From Norana najaformis (Eukaryota; Annelida; Clitellata; Crassiclitellata; Hormogastridae), in NCBI GenBank assembly GCA_964023275.1, contig OZ029913.1, positions 46,627,976-46,691,975 on the forward strand: 64,000 bases of DNA. The letters are read 5' to 3'. Position numbers and translations under genes: made by a program. Below the pieces are notes generated by a model. That model was not told the DNA's origin, made no database searches, and saw only the letters and a program-made list of their open reading frames with translations. Of this stretch, positions 35,178 to 46,466 are shown one piece after another. Every line of letters starts with the position of its first letter. Positions within the stretch are counted from its first letter, which is position 1.

Positions 35178-35389
35178 CACCTCCCCGTCCAGCAGCATGT
35201 CCACTTAAGATCCTCCCCCTTATGCGCATTTGTGTTATTGGCTCTGCTCTCCTTTACCTCATTCACTTCTGCACTTTGGTCTCCTTGTTGCTGGGCCATA
35301 GTACCCTTCACTCAGCCACTCAAGATATCCTGTTTGTCCCTCGCATGCGAACCGCTGTGGCCCAGTCAAGAAGCTTTGCCTACGTTGGG
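35178..35389 (+). mobile_element. L2-like LINE C-terminal fragment (family of 9-12 kb element)
   Basis: It reads LPVQQHVHLRSS, then LSFTSFTSALWSPC and PLKISCLSLACEPLWPSQEA in one frame, and ATQDILFVPRMRTAVAQSRS with FAYVG in another. The order matches the C-terminal part of the L2 element at 9.0-9.6 kb. It ends where the 232-bp dispersed repeat starts. Confidence 0.8.
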
Positions 35390-35621
35390 GTCATGCGGAG
35401 GGAGTGGGGTGGTGGTGTCCTTGTGTACCCCACTCGTGTCATCTGGTCGGTTGGTGGGTTTTCCTTGGTGTCAAGTTTCACCTCTTTGTGTTGGCCGTGT
35501 ATGGGGTATCCCTCTTGTGATGCAACCTCATCGACATATTGTCGCGCATCTTCTGGTATTTCTGTTCTATTGCATCCCTTTGGAAGCTGGCACGATCAAG
35601 TCACGAGACTAGACCGTGACA
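35390..35621 (+). repeat. Dispersed 232-bp repeat, copy 1
   Basis: This copy starts GTCATGCGGAGGGAGTGGGG and ends CACGAGACTAGACCGTGAC. A second copy in the same orientation is at 41673-41911. It has no coding potential. Confidence 0.88.
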
Positions 35622-35832
35622 TACCTCCGACCTTAAGAATGATGACGTTGGTCATAGACTGGCGACATCATCAGGACTCCATTGCATTCATCTAGGATGC
35701 CGGCATCCCCAAAACAGAATAAACAAACAAACTTTAATTACACAACTGTACAAACTATATGGGTTGACCCTTGTTGTGACTGGGTCTCCCTCTACTCCTC
35801 CATCACATCTGAGATAAGAAATCAGCTACTAT

Positions 35833-37934
35833 CAGTGTTGCAAGCAAGACCAAAATTCCAGGACCAAGACCAATACAAAGACCACAGGGTTCAAGACCAG
35901 AAGGTTCAAGACCAAAACCAAACGTTTTGGAATTCACAGCAATATGTTATTGTAAAGTTATGGCAATAAAGTCATTCAAATCAACACAAAGTTAATAGAA
36001 AGTTGAACTGAAGTGCAAAATGATCAATCACATTATTCATATTAGATGCTTGTTACATTTTATTATCAATCACATTATTCAAATTAGATGCTTGTTACAT
36101 TTTACAAGTACTAAATCACACAAGGTTTTGTCCCCAAGTCTGGCCCTATGAGGTCTCATAAAGAGTCCGCTACAGCTAAACACTCTCTCAACAGGTGCAG
36201 ATGTTGCTGGGATGCAAAAAAAACCTTTCCAATAGGGGAAAAAGTTCACCAAATCCTTGATCTGCAATGCCTGTCCAACTGGTGATATGACCTCGTGAAA
36301 CTGCATCAATGTAATTAGTCACCAGAGCACCAGCAGTCATGGCTGACTGTGCCTTCAAGTTCTCTTGTCGCTTCTGATAAGAAGCAAACAACGAGGTTCT
36401 TTGTCGTTTTGTACTTGGTGGATCATCGCATGACTTGGAAGCCATTGCAGAAGTGTATGGATGGCCATCGCTTCCAAGGCCAAGTGCCTCAGCTTCATGG
36501 ACAGCTGCAGCTGCACAGAAAAGAAACCCACTTTCAGTCTTAAACATTCTAATCATAAGAAATAATTCATTTAAAGATAGTTTTCATATCTTGTGAACAT
36601 CAGTTATTGTCATTTTATTAGTATTTGCTGAGATGCTGTTGAGCAACTACAACAGCTGCTGATGTAGTGGGAATACCAGTAGTGGTATTGGTAGCGCTTG
36701 TTCAAGAGTTCGACAAACTGCATTATCAACCTCCTTGACCAGCATCGGAAGGTGCTTTTCAGTTATCTGGTGGCGAGATGGCAAAACAAACTTTGGATCT
36801 AGGTCATTTACAAACTGGCTGAAGTCAGGATTATCTACTAATGAAGGTGGCATGCCACATGAGACTATGCAGTTTTTTATAAATGATGAGCACTTTCACA
36901 CTTGCTCGGTGCTGTGAGGGCCGTATCGGTCAGCTCCTTGTTGTGGAAAAAATGTTGTCAAATTCGGTTGATGGTCATCATTACTGCACAGCGACCTCTG
37001 GTAATCCTGAAGCACCATAGGGTGCTTACGCTGCAGATGCCTAAATTATAAAAATTAATGCAAAGCTTTAATATCGAAGTCGTTAAATTATATTTTAAGT
37101 GAATATTCTGTGGCTATGAGCAGAACCCTAGTCCTAACCTTCATTTTCGGCTAGATCTTCAAGCATCACTAATTATAATGAATTTTGCACCTACATTCAC
37201 TCATTGTACTGTAATCATGTAAGAAGCACAGGGCCATCCGCGAACCACCCGAGCCAGAAAGAACATTGGAACACGTGGCTCTGGGGACGTTTGGGCGGCA
37301 TGCAGCATAGAAAAAGGGTGAAACACTAAATTCTGACGTTGCTTGACGCATCGTGTAAGTTGAGCTTTGCAGATTAACTTGAAAAATATATTAACTGTTG
37401 AAATTCAGTGAACAAGAAAATTAACCTACCGTTTAAATGAAGTAGTTGTACCTTGCACCTCAGTTATGGTAGTTTTACAGTGTCTACACGTGGCCATCCA
37501 CTTATTGGCGTTTTCCATAATTGTGAAATTTTTGAATGCAAATTTTCAGATAGCTGGCTCCATAGCAAATAACATTTAAACAATTTTCTTAACAATTCTT
37601 AAAGAAACTGAAGCGTCACTCCTCCCTAGTAGCCAAAGAGGCAAAGACAGAACCAAAGAGCGGGGAAAAATACGGAAGTTAACATGCCAGAAATCAATTA
37701 AAAGCGAAGAACTTCAATCCCGTGAGTCGCCATCAAGACCACGTGCTCGAGATCAAGGCCAAGACCAAAGGCTCAAGTCCAAGACAAAGACCAGAGTTTT
37801 GAGATCAAGACCAAGACCAGAGTTTTGAGACCAAGATCAAGACCAAGACCAGCACATCCAAGACCAATACCTAGATCAAGACTGCATTTTTTTGGTCTTG
37901 AGACCAAGACTGCGGTCTCGAGACCACATCACTG
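35833..37934 (-). mobile_element. BED-finger hAT transposon with 8-bp target duplication
   Basis: A 2102-bp element flanked by an exact 8-bp duplication, GCTACTAT, at 35825-35832 and 37935-37942. The ends are CAGTGTTGCAAGCAAGACC and CAGTGATGTGGTCTCGAGACC (reversed). Both subterminal regions (35845-35925; 37720-37925) are packed with CAAGACCA-type direct repeats, which give hAT transposases multiple binding sites. The insertion lies near the 3' side of the gypsy relic. Confidence 0.94.
36079..37520 (-). pseudogene. hAT transposase with BED zinc finger, internally shortened
   Basis: Reading down the minus strand: about 37510-37430 gives WMATCRHCKTTITEVQGTTT before a likely splice donor. Near 37040-36960 HLQRKHPMVLQDYQRSLCS continues the finger, so C-x2-C and H-x3-H are split by an intron of about 400 bp. 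36853-36647 gives SLVDNPDFSQFVNDLDPKFV and PSRHQITEKHLP, the usual post-finger hAT region. 36550-36079 gives the C-terminal hATC dimerisation domain, IPATSAPVERVFSCSGLFMR and ARLGDKTLCDLVLVKCN. The long catalytic RNase H-like middle is absent. Confidence 0.88.
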
Positions 37935-38030
37935 GCTACTATGTTCTTAGATCCAGAACGATAACGAAAGTCAATATTAGATTCTTGCAAAGCCAATATC
38001 TACTGTGGAGGAATCGACCAGTATACTACA

Positions 38031-39012
38031 TCAAAGTTCGGCTGAGGTTGAACTTTCCACTACCTCCAAATTACCAAACTCTTTGTCCCTATCGAAGACC
38101 ACAGAGACACTATTCACAATTGCCTGTTCCATCCGTTCATGAAACTTTCTGATCTTATTTGCGTGAACATGTTGCCTTTTCCCATCAAGCAGCTCAACTA
38201 TGTAGGAATAAGGTGACTTAACCTGTGGAATTGTACCAGGTCCCTGCCAACGACTGTATAGCTTAGAACCCTTCAGGTCGGGAGCTAATACAATTATCTT
38301 TTCACCTAGTTTATAATGGCGATCAGTACTTTGCAGATTGTAGTGGTCTGCGTATCGCTTCTGCTCTTTCTCCAGATAGTACTCTGCATGCAATTTAGCT
38401 GATTCTAAATGCTGCTTAAGAGTCTGTAGATATTCTTATGGGTTTTTGCCTACATTAAAAGGTAGTACCCATTCACCTGCCCATGAATCCTTTAAGATAT
38501 TAAGCGGGCCCTTAGGGAGAGGACCATAGACCATAGTGAAAGGACTGATGTGGGTCATAGATGAGGGTTTCTCACATAGGCTCCACAGAACAAATGGTAA
38601 CAAGCAAAACCAGCCTCACTGATCTGTTTGAGCTAATTATAAATCATCGTCTGCAGGCTCTGATTACATTGCTCCACGATACCAGATGCCTTGGGATGCC
38701 CTGGGGTGTTAAACTTTGGGCAGTAACCCAACCGCTTCAGAAATTCCTGTGTCAATTTACTCGTAAAGTTACTCCGACAATCAGAACTTATCACCTTAGG
38801 TACAGAAAAAGTCATGAAAACTTGTAGGAGAGCCTCACAGACTGCAGCCTTCACACTCAGGTATTGCAGAGGATAGGCCATAGGCCATCGTGAAAACCAG
38901 TCCACAATTACCAGAGCGTAATTATACTCTGGATTTGTGCTCAAAGGATAGCCTTCCGCTACAATCGCACCTATACAATCGAACATGACGTGTGTAAAAG
39001 GAAGTTGGTCAC
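38031..39012 (-). pseudogene. gypsy integrase core and C-terminal domain
   Basis: 39012-38633 reads GDQLPFTHVMFDCIGAIV, then YALVIVDWFSRWPMAYPLQ, VFMTFSVPKVISSDCRSNF and LGYCPKFNTPGHPKASGIVE, the rve integrase core with its Asp (FDCIG), second Asp (SSDCRSNF) and Glu (GIVEQ). 38393-38031 reads RYADHYNLQSTDRHYKLGEK, LYSRWQGPGTIPQVKSPYSY and HVHANKIRKFHER, the integrase C-terminal chain region of Ty3/gypsy elements. A stop near 38630 separates the two. The N-terminal HHCC finger is lost at the L2 insertion. Confidence 0.88.
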
Positions 39013-39013
39013 C

Positions 39014-39884
39014 TCTCGTAATCATAATCATAAATTTGTAAAGCACCACTTCAAGGTAGCCTCATCAGTGGCGCTCCCGGCCCATCATCCCAGAACTGGG
39101 GAATAATACAGTCTTCAAGCGCTTATGGAAGAGGGTGGGGGAGAGGGAGAGAAGCTCTCGTCGAAGGTCGGCAGGTAAGTCATTCCAAGAGCTAAGGCCA
39201 GCAATAGCAAAGCTGCAGCGCTGAGCGGTGGCAGTTTGAGCTAGAGGGACGGCAAGGTCACCCTGAGCGACGAACGCAGTGGTCTGTGGCCTGGAATGGA
39301 AGAAAGGGGGATGCAGAGTTCCCTTAGATACAGCGGAGCACAGCCAACAAGACAGTTTCGCACAAAGGTCAAGAGTTTGAAGAGAATACGCTCTCGTATT
39401 GGGAACCAGTGCAATTGTTCCAGCATAAATGAAGAAATATGGCCGAACTTAGGAATACCACCAATCACGCGAGCCACAGCATTCAAGACAGAATGGAGTT
39501 GTGCAGTGTAGGAGGATCCAAGGCCTACGAGGACGGCAGTGCCAAAATCAATTCTTGAGCAGATGAATGCATGGACCAGGGTAGTTGCGGCCTGGGTCGT
39601 GAAGGAGTGTTGAATGGTGCGGATTTGCCGCAGATGATAAAAGCAAGAGTGACACACGTTCTTTATGTGCTCCCGCAGTGTGAGCTCTTGGTCCAGAGTC
39701 ACTCCCAGGTCACGTCCTGAAGAGGAAAAGGAGACATGGGGAAAAGATAAAGATAAGCCTATCTTATCAATCTTTGAAAGTTGGACAGAACTGCCGAGCC
39801 AGATAAATTGGGTCTTGTTAGGATTAGGCGTGATCGGGAACCGATCAGCAACCTTCTCGGGAGCATTGCACTGACATACCTTGG
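39014..39884 (-). mobile_element. 5'-truncated L2-like LINE fragment in the gypsy
   Basis: It reads from PNPNKTQFIWLGSSVQLSKI (39860) through DLGVTLDQELTLREHI, CFYHLRQIRTIQHSF, ICSRIDFGTAVL, GGIPKFGHIS and LRELCIPLSSIPGHRPLRSS (39241) to the 3' UTR with GTAATCATAATCATAAA at its tail (39018-39035). The C-terminal frame is open for 153 codons, so it is not very old. Confidence 0.88.
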
Positions 39885-40468
39885 CAGGAAGTACAATAAG
39901 AACGAATCCTCTTGTTCATCTAAGGGAACCAGAAGCTTAGCTTGATGTGAGAACGTGTGGACTTAAATGCCATATGGCCAGAGAATGGCACTTAGTGTCC
40001 CATTTCTAGCATGATCCCGATGCGAGATTATGGCAAACAGAGTTGTTTCATCTTGTGGCCCATAATAGTATCCCGATGGTATAGGAGCTTATTTTGAATG
40101 AAGATATTGTTCTTTTTCTGCCTTCCCAGTTTCCAGGATGCTACCAGAGATGGACAGCTGCATTGTTATGCTGCCAGTGTATTCGTTTCTGCCATCCATT
40201 CGTTCTGTAGTTTCCCCGGATCTTCAATATCAAGAAAATTCGCATCCTTGCCGTCTTCACTGCTGCTATTATTATCTGCTATTATTATCATTCTGCATGC
40301 CGTCTGTTGTGTTACGCCCTCTGTCTACTACTATGACTACTATGATGCCCTCAACCCCACTACCAAGTGTCCTAAGCTCTTCGCTCACTACCGCCATCTG
40401 GGGAGTGTCTGAAGTGTCAATGGTGTGTTCAGAAAGAGACTGAGGGTCCGTATTGTTAACGCCAATAG

Positions 40469-41100
40469 CTAGAACGTTATACCATGCTGTATCCTTGAGG
40501 AGTTCCATAGCGCTTGGTGTGAGAATAACTGCCTCATTGAGGTCATGGACAACCAGCGTAGCACTGCTGGTGCGATGTTCACAATTCCTTTGTGTGTTTT
40601 CCTGACAGGTTTATCATGAAGTCTTACTACATTGACAAAATCAGTTTTCGCATGCACACCAGAGAACAACACTTGTTTCACTACGGGTAAATCCAAATGT
40701 CTAACTAGGGAATCCTAATACAAACAGATCTCGGCTCCGCCATCAATTAGTGGCATCTGATTGGGTATATGTTCGATTTGAACTTGCAAACAAGATTTAA
40801 CGTGAAATTCGTCAGCATCTACATATGGCCTATACACTTCAAATCCCTTGTGTTCTTCCTTTACCTCCTCTTCCTTAATTTTTGTGCGAGACTTGCTCGC
40901 CATATCATGGATTACTTTGTCAAATTCTGGGTTAAACTGGGGTATCATATCACAGTGGGAGGGCTTGCCGAACTGGTATTCACCCGGGCCTGCTTCTTGT
41001 CTGCCCCATAGGATTTAGAACTTGGGCAGTTCTTGGGTATGTGCCCTTGTGCAGAACAAAGGAAACACATCACTTCTTCCTTTGAAGTCTGATTGACAGC
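40469..41100 (-). pseudogene. gypsy gag zinc knuckle and aspartic protease
   Basis: 41072-41025 reads CFLCSAQGHIPKNC, a CX2CX4HX4C nucleic-acid-binding knuckle of gag. 40948-40715 reads FDKVIHDMASKSRTKIKEEE and then QMPLIDGGAEICLY, which resembles the retroviral-type aspartic protease centre (usually D-S/T-G-A; here D-G-G-A), followed by LDLPVVKQVLFSGVHAKTDF (40690-40630). One stop separates the two protease halves. Confidence 0.75.
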
Positions 41101-41672
41101 CTTTGCTCCATTTTCGAATTGAACTTAGACCCCTCGTAATTATTATCTGTATTAGCTTGTTTACCCATGTTATTATTATTATTATGGTGAGCTATTGACG
41201 TACCGTATCTACGTGGCTTACCATTCGCACAATGAGAAACCATGTGTACATCTATTAAATTGTCTTATTTGTTGTGCCTCAACCAATTGTCCGTTTCCTG
41301 TGCTAGGGTTAGGACAAAATCTAAACAAAGTGTCTAGGGGACCTCAAGGAGAATAACAGTACAGCCTTTGCCAGTGACGAGTTCTTCCTGAACGCTGAAG
41401 ATGATGAACGACAGTGATCCAACCTAAGACTCCTCTGATCATATGTATAGCGGGCCTCTTCAATGGCCACTATTGGCGATTATATAACAGAGGGGACTGA
41501 TTAGCATTAGCCGTCTTCATTACCTAAATTAAACAGGCTATAGAACCACTTCTTGAGCTGTACAATGTCCGCTCTGTTTAATAAAGAATTATAATGTCTG
41601 TGGACATTACGACTAGTGTCACTGAAGCAAGCGATTCAGACTTGTCAGATTCCCCAGTGTTTGGCCGATGTG

Positions 41673-41911
41673 GTCATGCGGAGGGAGTGGGGTGGTGATG
41701 TCCTTGTTTACCTCACTCGTGTCATCTGGGCAGTCAGTCACTTTTCCTTGGTGTCAAGTTTTGCCTCTGTGTCGGCCGTGTGTGGGGTATCCCTCTCGTG
41801 ATGCTACCTCACCAACATGTTGTGTGTCGTCTGGTATTCCTCCCTCCTTTCTGTTCTATTGTGGCCTTTTTAAATGCTGGCACGGTCAAGTCACGAGACT
41901 AGACCATGACA
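41673..41911 (+). repeat. Dispersed 239-bp repeat, copy 2
   Basis: Same orientation and roughly 85% alike by eye to 35390-35621. This copy begins GTCATG and ends CATGAC, a 6-bp inverted end. Confidence 0.88.
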
Positions 41912-42621
41912 GTAGTATATTAATAATTCATGTTATTAATATGAATTATTAACAAACTATGAATCATGTGTTATTATTATTAATAAAGAACAATATAATA
42001 ATTCATGTTAGATAGCATTAGTTAATTCAAATGCTGTAATTACTGACACGTTAATGAGTATGAATTAGCATATTCTCATAGTATCTGTCTATATTGTGAT
42101 ATCTTTCATCATCTTAATATGATTTTGGAGATATTGCCTACGATTCCTCGCCCAGCCGATGGACACGTGGCACGTTAATAAACGTCTACTTACTTAAATG
42201 TCTTACTTACTTTGGAGATAAATTACATATTATTACATTAAAATGATCTACATTAACAGCATGTTATTAATTGCGCTACAAAAGTGCAATGTCCTTGAGC
42301 TGATCATCTTGAGAGATGTATATGACCATTTTCGGAAGTTGTGAAAACATATATGGCGATTGACTACTTTCTATTGAGGAAAATTGAAACTTTGGTGAAA
42401 TTCACAGAAAATTCCTGTTTCATTTCCAGAAGACAGGAATAGGCACGTTCAACTACTTCTGTTCATAGCTATCATCAGGTAAAATTTGATGAGGTTTTCA
42501 GTGAGAGTCCCAAAATCTTACCCATGCCTATATATATGAAAAAGAAAGGGTTAAACACAGGTTGAATTTGTGAGTTAAAATCTTTCTGCTTGTTTGAATA
42601 AAATGATGATTTTATGTTTAG
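41912..42621. other. AT-rich intron end with dispersed repeat
   Basis: It includes a small palindrome with AATAATTCAT / ATGAATTATT arms (41928-41950) and the + copy of the dispersed repeat (42285-42540). No coding signal apart from the exon that follows. Confidence 0.55.
42285..42540 (+). repeat. Dispersed repeat, inverted partner of 30.2 kb
   Basis: Diverged reverse complement of 30175-30440. It ends about 80 bp before the second CFAP69 exon. Confidence 0.75.
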
Positions 42622-42684
42622 GAGACAGCTGTGCAGCCTATTAGTTTGGCCAAAGTTGTGAAATTATTAATGGATCCACATTCG
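42622..42684 (+). CDS. CFAP69: CFAP69, second coding exon
   Basis: Acceptor TTTATGTTTAG, then 21 codons reading ETAVQPISLAKVVKLLMDPH and Ser, then donor GTAAGG. This parallels human KPMDLNRVIKLLEETDKD, the first helix block of CFAP69. Phase 0 at both ends joins it cleanly to the exons at 29840 and 43564. Too short to identify alone; its order and phase between the neighbouring exons support it. Confidence 0.87.
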
Positions 42685-42954
42685 GTAAGGGCTGTGAAAC
42701 ATTTACTAAAATACTCAGCTTAATTACAGTAGCTGCGACGTGATACATTGACAATGAACTGAAAGTATGAAACTGTTTTCAAAATGAGTCAATGTTTTAA
42801 TGACTTCTACAATTTTATTACAACATGGGGTATGGGCCTAGTGATTTGTAACCTTTGTCTTCATGATATTGAATCACTGAATGACAATAAAGTGCTCATA
42901 AATGTTTTATATAGATATATTTTGTATAGTCATAATGCACTTTATTCTAGAAGG

Positions 42955-43250
42955 ATTGGCCAGTTACAAGAAATCTATTCAGCAGCAGTGGAAGTCAGAA
43001 AATTTGGATTAAAGCCAAAGAGTATGAGAAACTATAGAACTGTAGACATTTTACTAGAGACAGCAAAGTCACTGCATTAGAGGAGGCTTGAGTACATACT
43101 CTCCACATTACAAACCAAGGGCTACCATGCCCCACTGCTTTGTGTTAAGAACTGTCTGCAGTATGTTTTGCATTCTTTAACACGAAGACTGCATTTATTA
43201 CCTGGTTCGGCAATTCCCATGCCACCACTTTTCTGCCTTATAGCACCATA
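42955..43250 (+). other. Unidentified coding-like fragment in CFAP69 intron 2
   Basis: The + strand reads LQEIYSAAVEVRKFGLKPKS, MRNYRTVDILLETAKSLH, one stop (43078), then RRLEYILSTLQTKGYHAPLL, CVKNCLQYVLHSL and PGSAIPMPPLF in the same frame. The composition looks like a real protein with one nonsense codon. I do not recognise the family. It is not part of CFAP69 by comparison with the human protein, so it is probably a piece of a mobile element. Confidence 0.4.
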
Positions 43251-43563
43251 GAAACCCAAAAGCCTCGACCACTAACTACTGGCAGAAATTTTGACAGATT
43301 TAAGGATATGCATAATATAGTAAGATGATGGTAGAATCTGGGTAGGGAAATAATTAATTGTAATTTAATATAATTAAAAATTTATTTAGCACCTTTTGAG
43401 TTCTGTCATTGTATGCAGTTCAGTGTAATCAAACATTTGTAAAGCACATCATGAACTTAGTAATCATTTAACTTACACAATTACCTGTGTATATCCATGT
43501 AAATGGACATTTGTACAGTAGCTTTCTCTAGTGTTGGTAAAACACTTGTGTTGCTCTGTTTAG

Positions 43564-43629
43564 GACAAATTGTGTGAAAGACATATTCATGCTCTGAAGA
43601 AGGTCGTAAAAGATTACAAAAGTGGATTT
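43564..43629 (+). CDS. CFAP69: CFAP69, third coding exon
   Basis: Acceptor TTGCTCTGTTTAG, then 22 codons DKLCERHIHALKKVVKDYKS and GF, then donor GTATCT. It parallels human EKQLKFVKKLVQCYQNG. Joined to the next exon it reads GF-IMRDLVLVFKIL against human GLPLRDLAQIFKIL, residue for residue without a gap, which fixes both splice sites. Confidence 0.9.
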
Positions 43630-44020
43630 GTATCTTTTTCTGAAGTTCAGTTTTATAATCAGGAAAAAAGAAGATAACTTTAGCTGATGAGCTGTCTCCC
43701 AGACAATCTATCTTTCTTCACTAGAACTATCATTCAGTTCTCTTAAACATATTAGATAACCATTTGTGTTGCTTGGGTTTGTTATGGTGTTTTAGTTCTT
43801 AAGCTCGTTGTGTGGAGCGAGCTTCATTTTGTCTCTGAAAACACATTTATCATATTAATTTTCTTGATGAGATGTTACTACAAACCCATGTCTCATTCAT
43901 TTCTATCTGTTTTTTTAAATGATATTTGTAATTCTTTTGTGAGCTTTATTTGATATACGCTTTGTTTACGTATTCGTGTATCTATGCATGTATAACATTG
44001 TATATATCTGTAAATTTATT
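43630..44020. other. CFAP69 intron 3, first unassigned part
   Basis: Nothing is recognised; AT-rich. Confidence 0.45.
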
Positions 44021-44021
44021 T

Positions 44022-45235
44022 ATTTATTTATTTAAAGCACTTGTTACATATGCAACCAGTAAATCTGAATGTGAGGTGCAGATGTATGTCCACTAGGAGC
44101 TTAGATGGAGTCAATCAAAAGCCAAAGTAAGATAGTGGGTCTTGACAAATGATGTAAATTATGATAGCTAGTTCGCAAGACAGGCCCTTTGTGGTAGACG
44201 ATTCCAAATACAAGGAGTACAGCAGCTGCATCTTGAATTACATTATCCTACAATTGTCCTGAATCTAAGTTCTAGTAACAAGCCAAATGTCAGAAGAATT
44301 TAACAGTATAGGAGGGAGATATGGAGTTAGAAATGTATGAAGATACGGTAAAAGGCTTCTGGGCTTTAAATGTCAAGCGTGCAATCTGAAACTTGATAAA
44401 TGATTCAATTTGAAGACAGAGAAGCTCACAAAGGCAATCTGATGCGCTTGATTAAGAAGAAGAACATGTGACAACCCTATAAACTAAGTCAGTATCCATC
44501 TGGAGCTCTTTTACAATTAAAAGACGATATACCATACAGCACTGCCTTTGCATAGTCTAATCAAGAACCAAGAACTGCACAGCCAGTGGTTTAGCCATGT
44601 CATCAGTCAGAGAGTGCCTTTTGTGACCAAATACTCTGATATGATGAAAAACAAGATCTGCAAATAGAAGATATGTATGAAGTCATATTGAGTGGTATAG
44701 TCAGTGGTGACTAGAGTTTTAATTCAGAGTTTTAATTAAAATGGAATTTTGGTTCCTACAAAGTCAACAGATGAATGTGAAGAGAAAGACTGCATATGCT
44801 GGTGAGTTGTAAAAAGAAATGCCTCTGAATTAACTGGGTTGATTGCAAGATCATTAGAGCTGAATCAACTGAGTTCGAGTTTAGTCTTAGCTGAGGGACT
44901 TTTGGCAGAGAGAGTGACTTGGACTTGAGTGGCATCAGCAGTATTGCTGGACCATTGTATTGTGCATGCTTGCAGTTTGACAAATAGACGGAATAAAGAT
45001 TGATAAAGAAGAAGCACAAGGAGTGAACCCTGAGGTGCACCTGAATGACAGGCAACTGGATCAGAGTGAGATGTTTATTGTAACTTTGTTGAGAATGATC
45101 ACAGAGATAAAAAGATATCCAGAGAAGAGCAGAACCTGAAACTCCAATTGATGTATAATGTTGAGACAACAAAATACCATCATCTACAGTATCAAATGCA
45201 GCATTCAAATCGAGGTAATAAGAAGAGATGATTTC
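44022..45235 (-). mobile_element. CR1-like LINE fragment, same family as 3.5-7.8 kb
   Basis: The 3' tail is an ATTT-type run (44016-44036). The minus strand reads C-terminal debris, then RT with LNAAFDTVDDGILLSQHYTS, VSGSALLWISFYL and an NILLMPLKSK remnant of the YADD region (45208-44756). The 3' UTR matches the family with the 2A peptide, but this copy is truncated before RT, so no 2A is present. Many stops. Confidence 0.78.
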
Positions 45236-45700
45236 CCAGAATAAACCACTGGCACCACACTAGCATTTCTTGTAATACTTGTCAGCCTTTTTTGATTTTG
45301 TTCTTGCTGTGGCCACATCACAAGCCAGCCTTGACCACTTTCACAGGTCTCTGTGAATGCCAAGGGCATTTACAACCACTGTCATGCCATCAGACAAATT
45401 CGCCATGGCGAGGGCTTGGTCCATAAGTGTGGCCCTCGTAACAATCCCTATAGCTGGGGTCTCATAAGCCACCACTTTCTGTCCTTGCATCACTGACCCT
45501 GTGAGGAAAGATGAGACTGCTGCTTTCAGGTTGGGTCCCATCCATGCAGGGTGAGGTTATGCCAGGCCCTTTTAGCTCTTCTTTGACAACACAACTTGGA
45601 CATCCCCAAGGCAGCTTATTTTTGGTAGGCCTTCTCATTAAAATAGTAGACTGGATTCTGTTAGATTCCACAAATCCAGACACATGGAGCTCTATTTTGG
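45236..45700. other. Unassigned stretch before the split LINE
   Basis: Overlapping short ORFs occur on both strands (for example - 45541-45341, VVAYETPAIGIVTRATLMDQ). I recognise none. It may include the N-terminal part of the restriction-endonuclease-type LINE. Confidence 0.35.
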
Positions 45701-45704
45701 TCTA

Positions 45705-46466
45705 GTAGCTTCATTTTGGCCTGCCCAGCTAGAGTAGGCAGGCAACATAACACTACTTCCATTATCAAAACACATAGAAATTTTCGCAGCTGAAAGGACC
45801 TTTAATGCTCAGTTCTTGTCACTGGCTTGTTAAATGAGGTGGTCAGCACAGTGGACAGATGCCTTGATCAGATGCCATCATATCAGTTGTGACTCCAAAA
45901 CTGCAGTTCAGATCCTTTGTTGAGAGGATCAACCTACTTAGGTAGATTTGGGTTCCTTTGCAGAATGCATCCTAAGCAACCTCAGCCTCAAGAGATTCGG
46001 ATACAATATAATCCTGCCTTTAAGGCAGCCGAATATGACATCATGCATGCTCTTTTTTGCTCTTTTCCGCTGGGCTCCTCTGGCGGCCCTGATGGACTAT
46101 GCCCACAATGCTTCATGGCCTTGATCAATTGTTCCTGCAGTCCTTTCCCCAGTTACCTCTCTTATTAACCTCCTGCTGGAAGGTTCTTGCCCTGAGGCTG
46201 TTTCTCCTATCCTATTCATGGCACACTACTGGCCTTAAGAAAGAAATCAGGTGGGCTTTATTCTGTTGATAAAGGGTATTTCTGGCACCGCCTGGCTTCA
46301 AAGTGCACCAGTGCTTTTGAATCAGTTATCTGACTACCTTTCGTCACTGTAGCTTGCAGTCGGCACCCCTGGTGGATGCAAGGTGCCAGTACATGCAATG
46401 CGATGGTTTCTTACTAACTTGTGCAGGGTTCAGTATTTGTGAAAATGGACTTTAAGGAATGCATTT
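45705..46466 (+). mobile_element. REL-type LINE, piece 1: RT fingers to first catalytic Asp
   Basis: The + strand reads FPLGSSGGPDGLCPQCFMAL (about 46060), then LLALRKKSGGL, YFWHRLASKCTSAFE, VGTPGGC and a final YLVKMDFKECI, the RT motif A with its Asp. This SSGGPDGL...GYFWRRLASK...GTPGGCE...VKMDFKNAF pattern is a known RT family in marine invertebrates. Reading stops at 46466 where a minus-strand LINE begins. Frames change several times. The start is uncertain; 45917 is the first clear position. Confidence 0.78.

Larger units (their letters stand above)
37943..41350 (-). mobile_element. Ty3/gypsy-type LTR retrotransposon relic
   Basis: Minus-strand pieces in gag-pol order run from high to low coordinate: gag with zinc knuckle (41100-41025), protease (40800-40590), a trace before the integrase finger (about 39935-39900), integrase core (39012-38633) and integrase C-terminus (38393-38031). 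RT and RNase H are missing between 39935 and 40450. An L2 fragment (39014-39884) interrupts it. No LTR pair was identified, so the ends are approximate. Confidence 0.8.

Noticed and set aside
35121-35695. Two overlapping + ORFs of 157 and 163 codons as a gene
   Set aside because: They run from an L2 C-terminal fragment into the 232-bp dispersed repeat; the chimeric reading is accidental.
40098-40443. Plus-strand ORFs of about 100 codons rich in S, L and Y
   Set aside because: They are antisense to the gypsy relic, with low-complexity ATT/TAT content and no domain.
43630-43676. Reading CFAP69 exon 3 on to the TAA at 43674 as the protein end
   Set aside because: The GT donor at 43630 joins to 59566 without a gap against human CFAP69, so the in-frame extension is intron.
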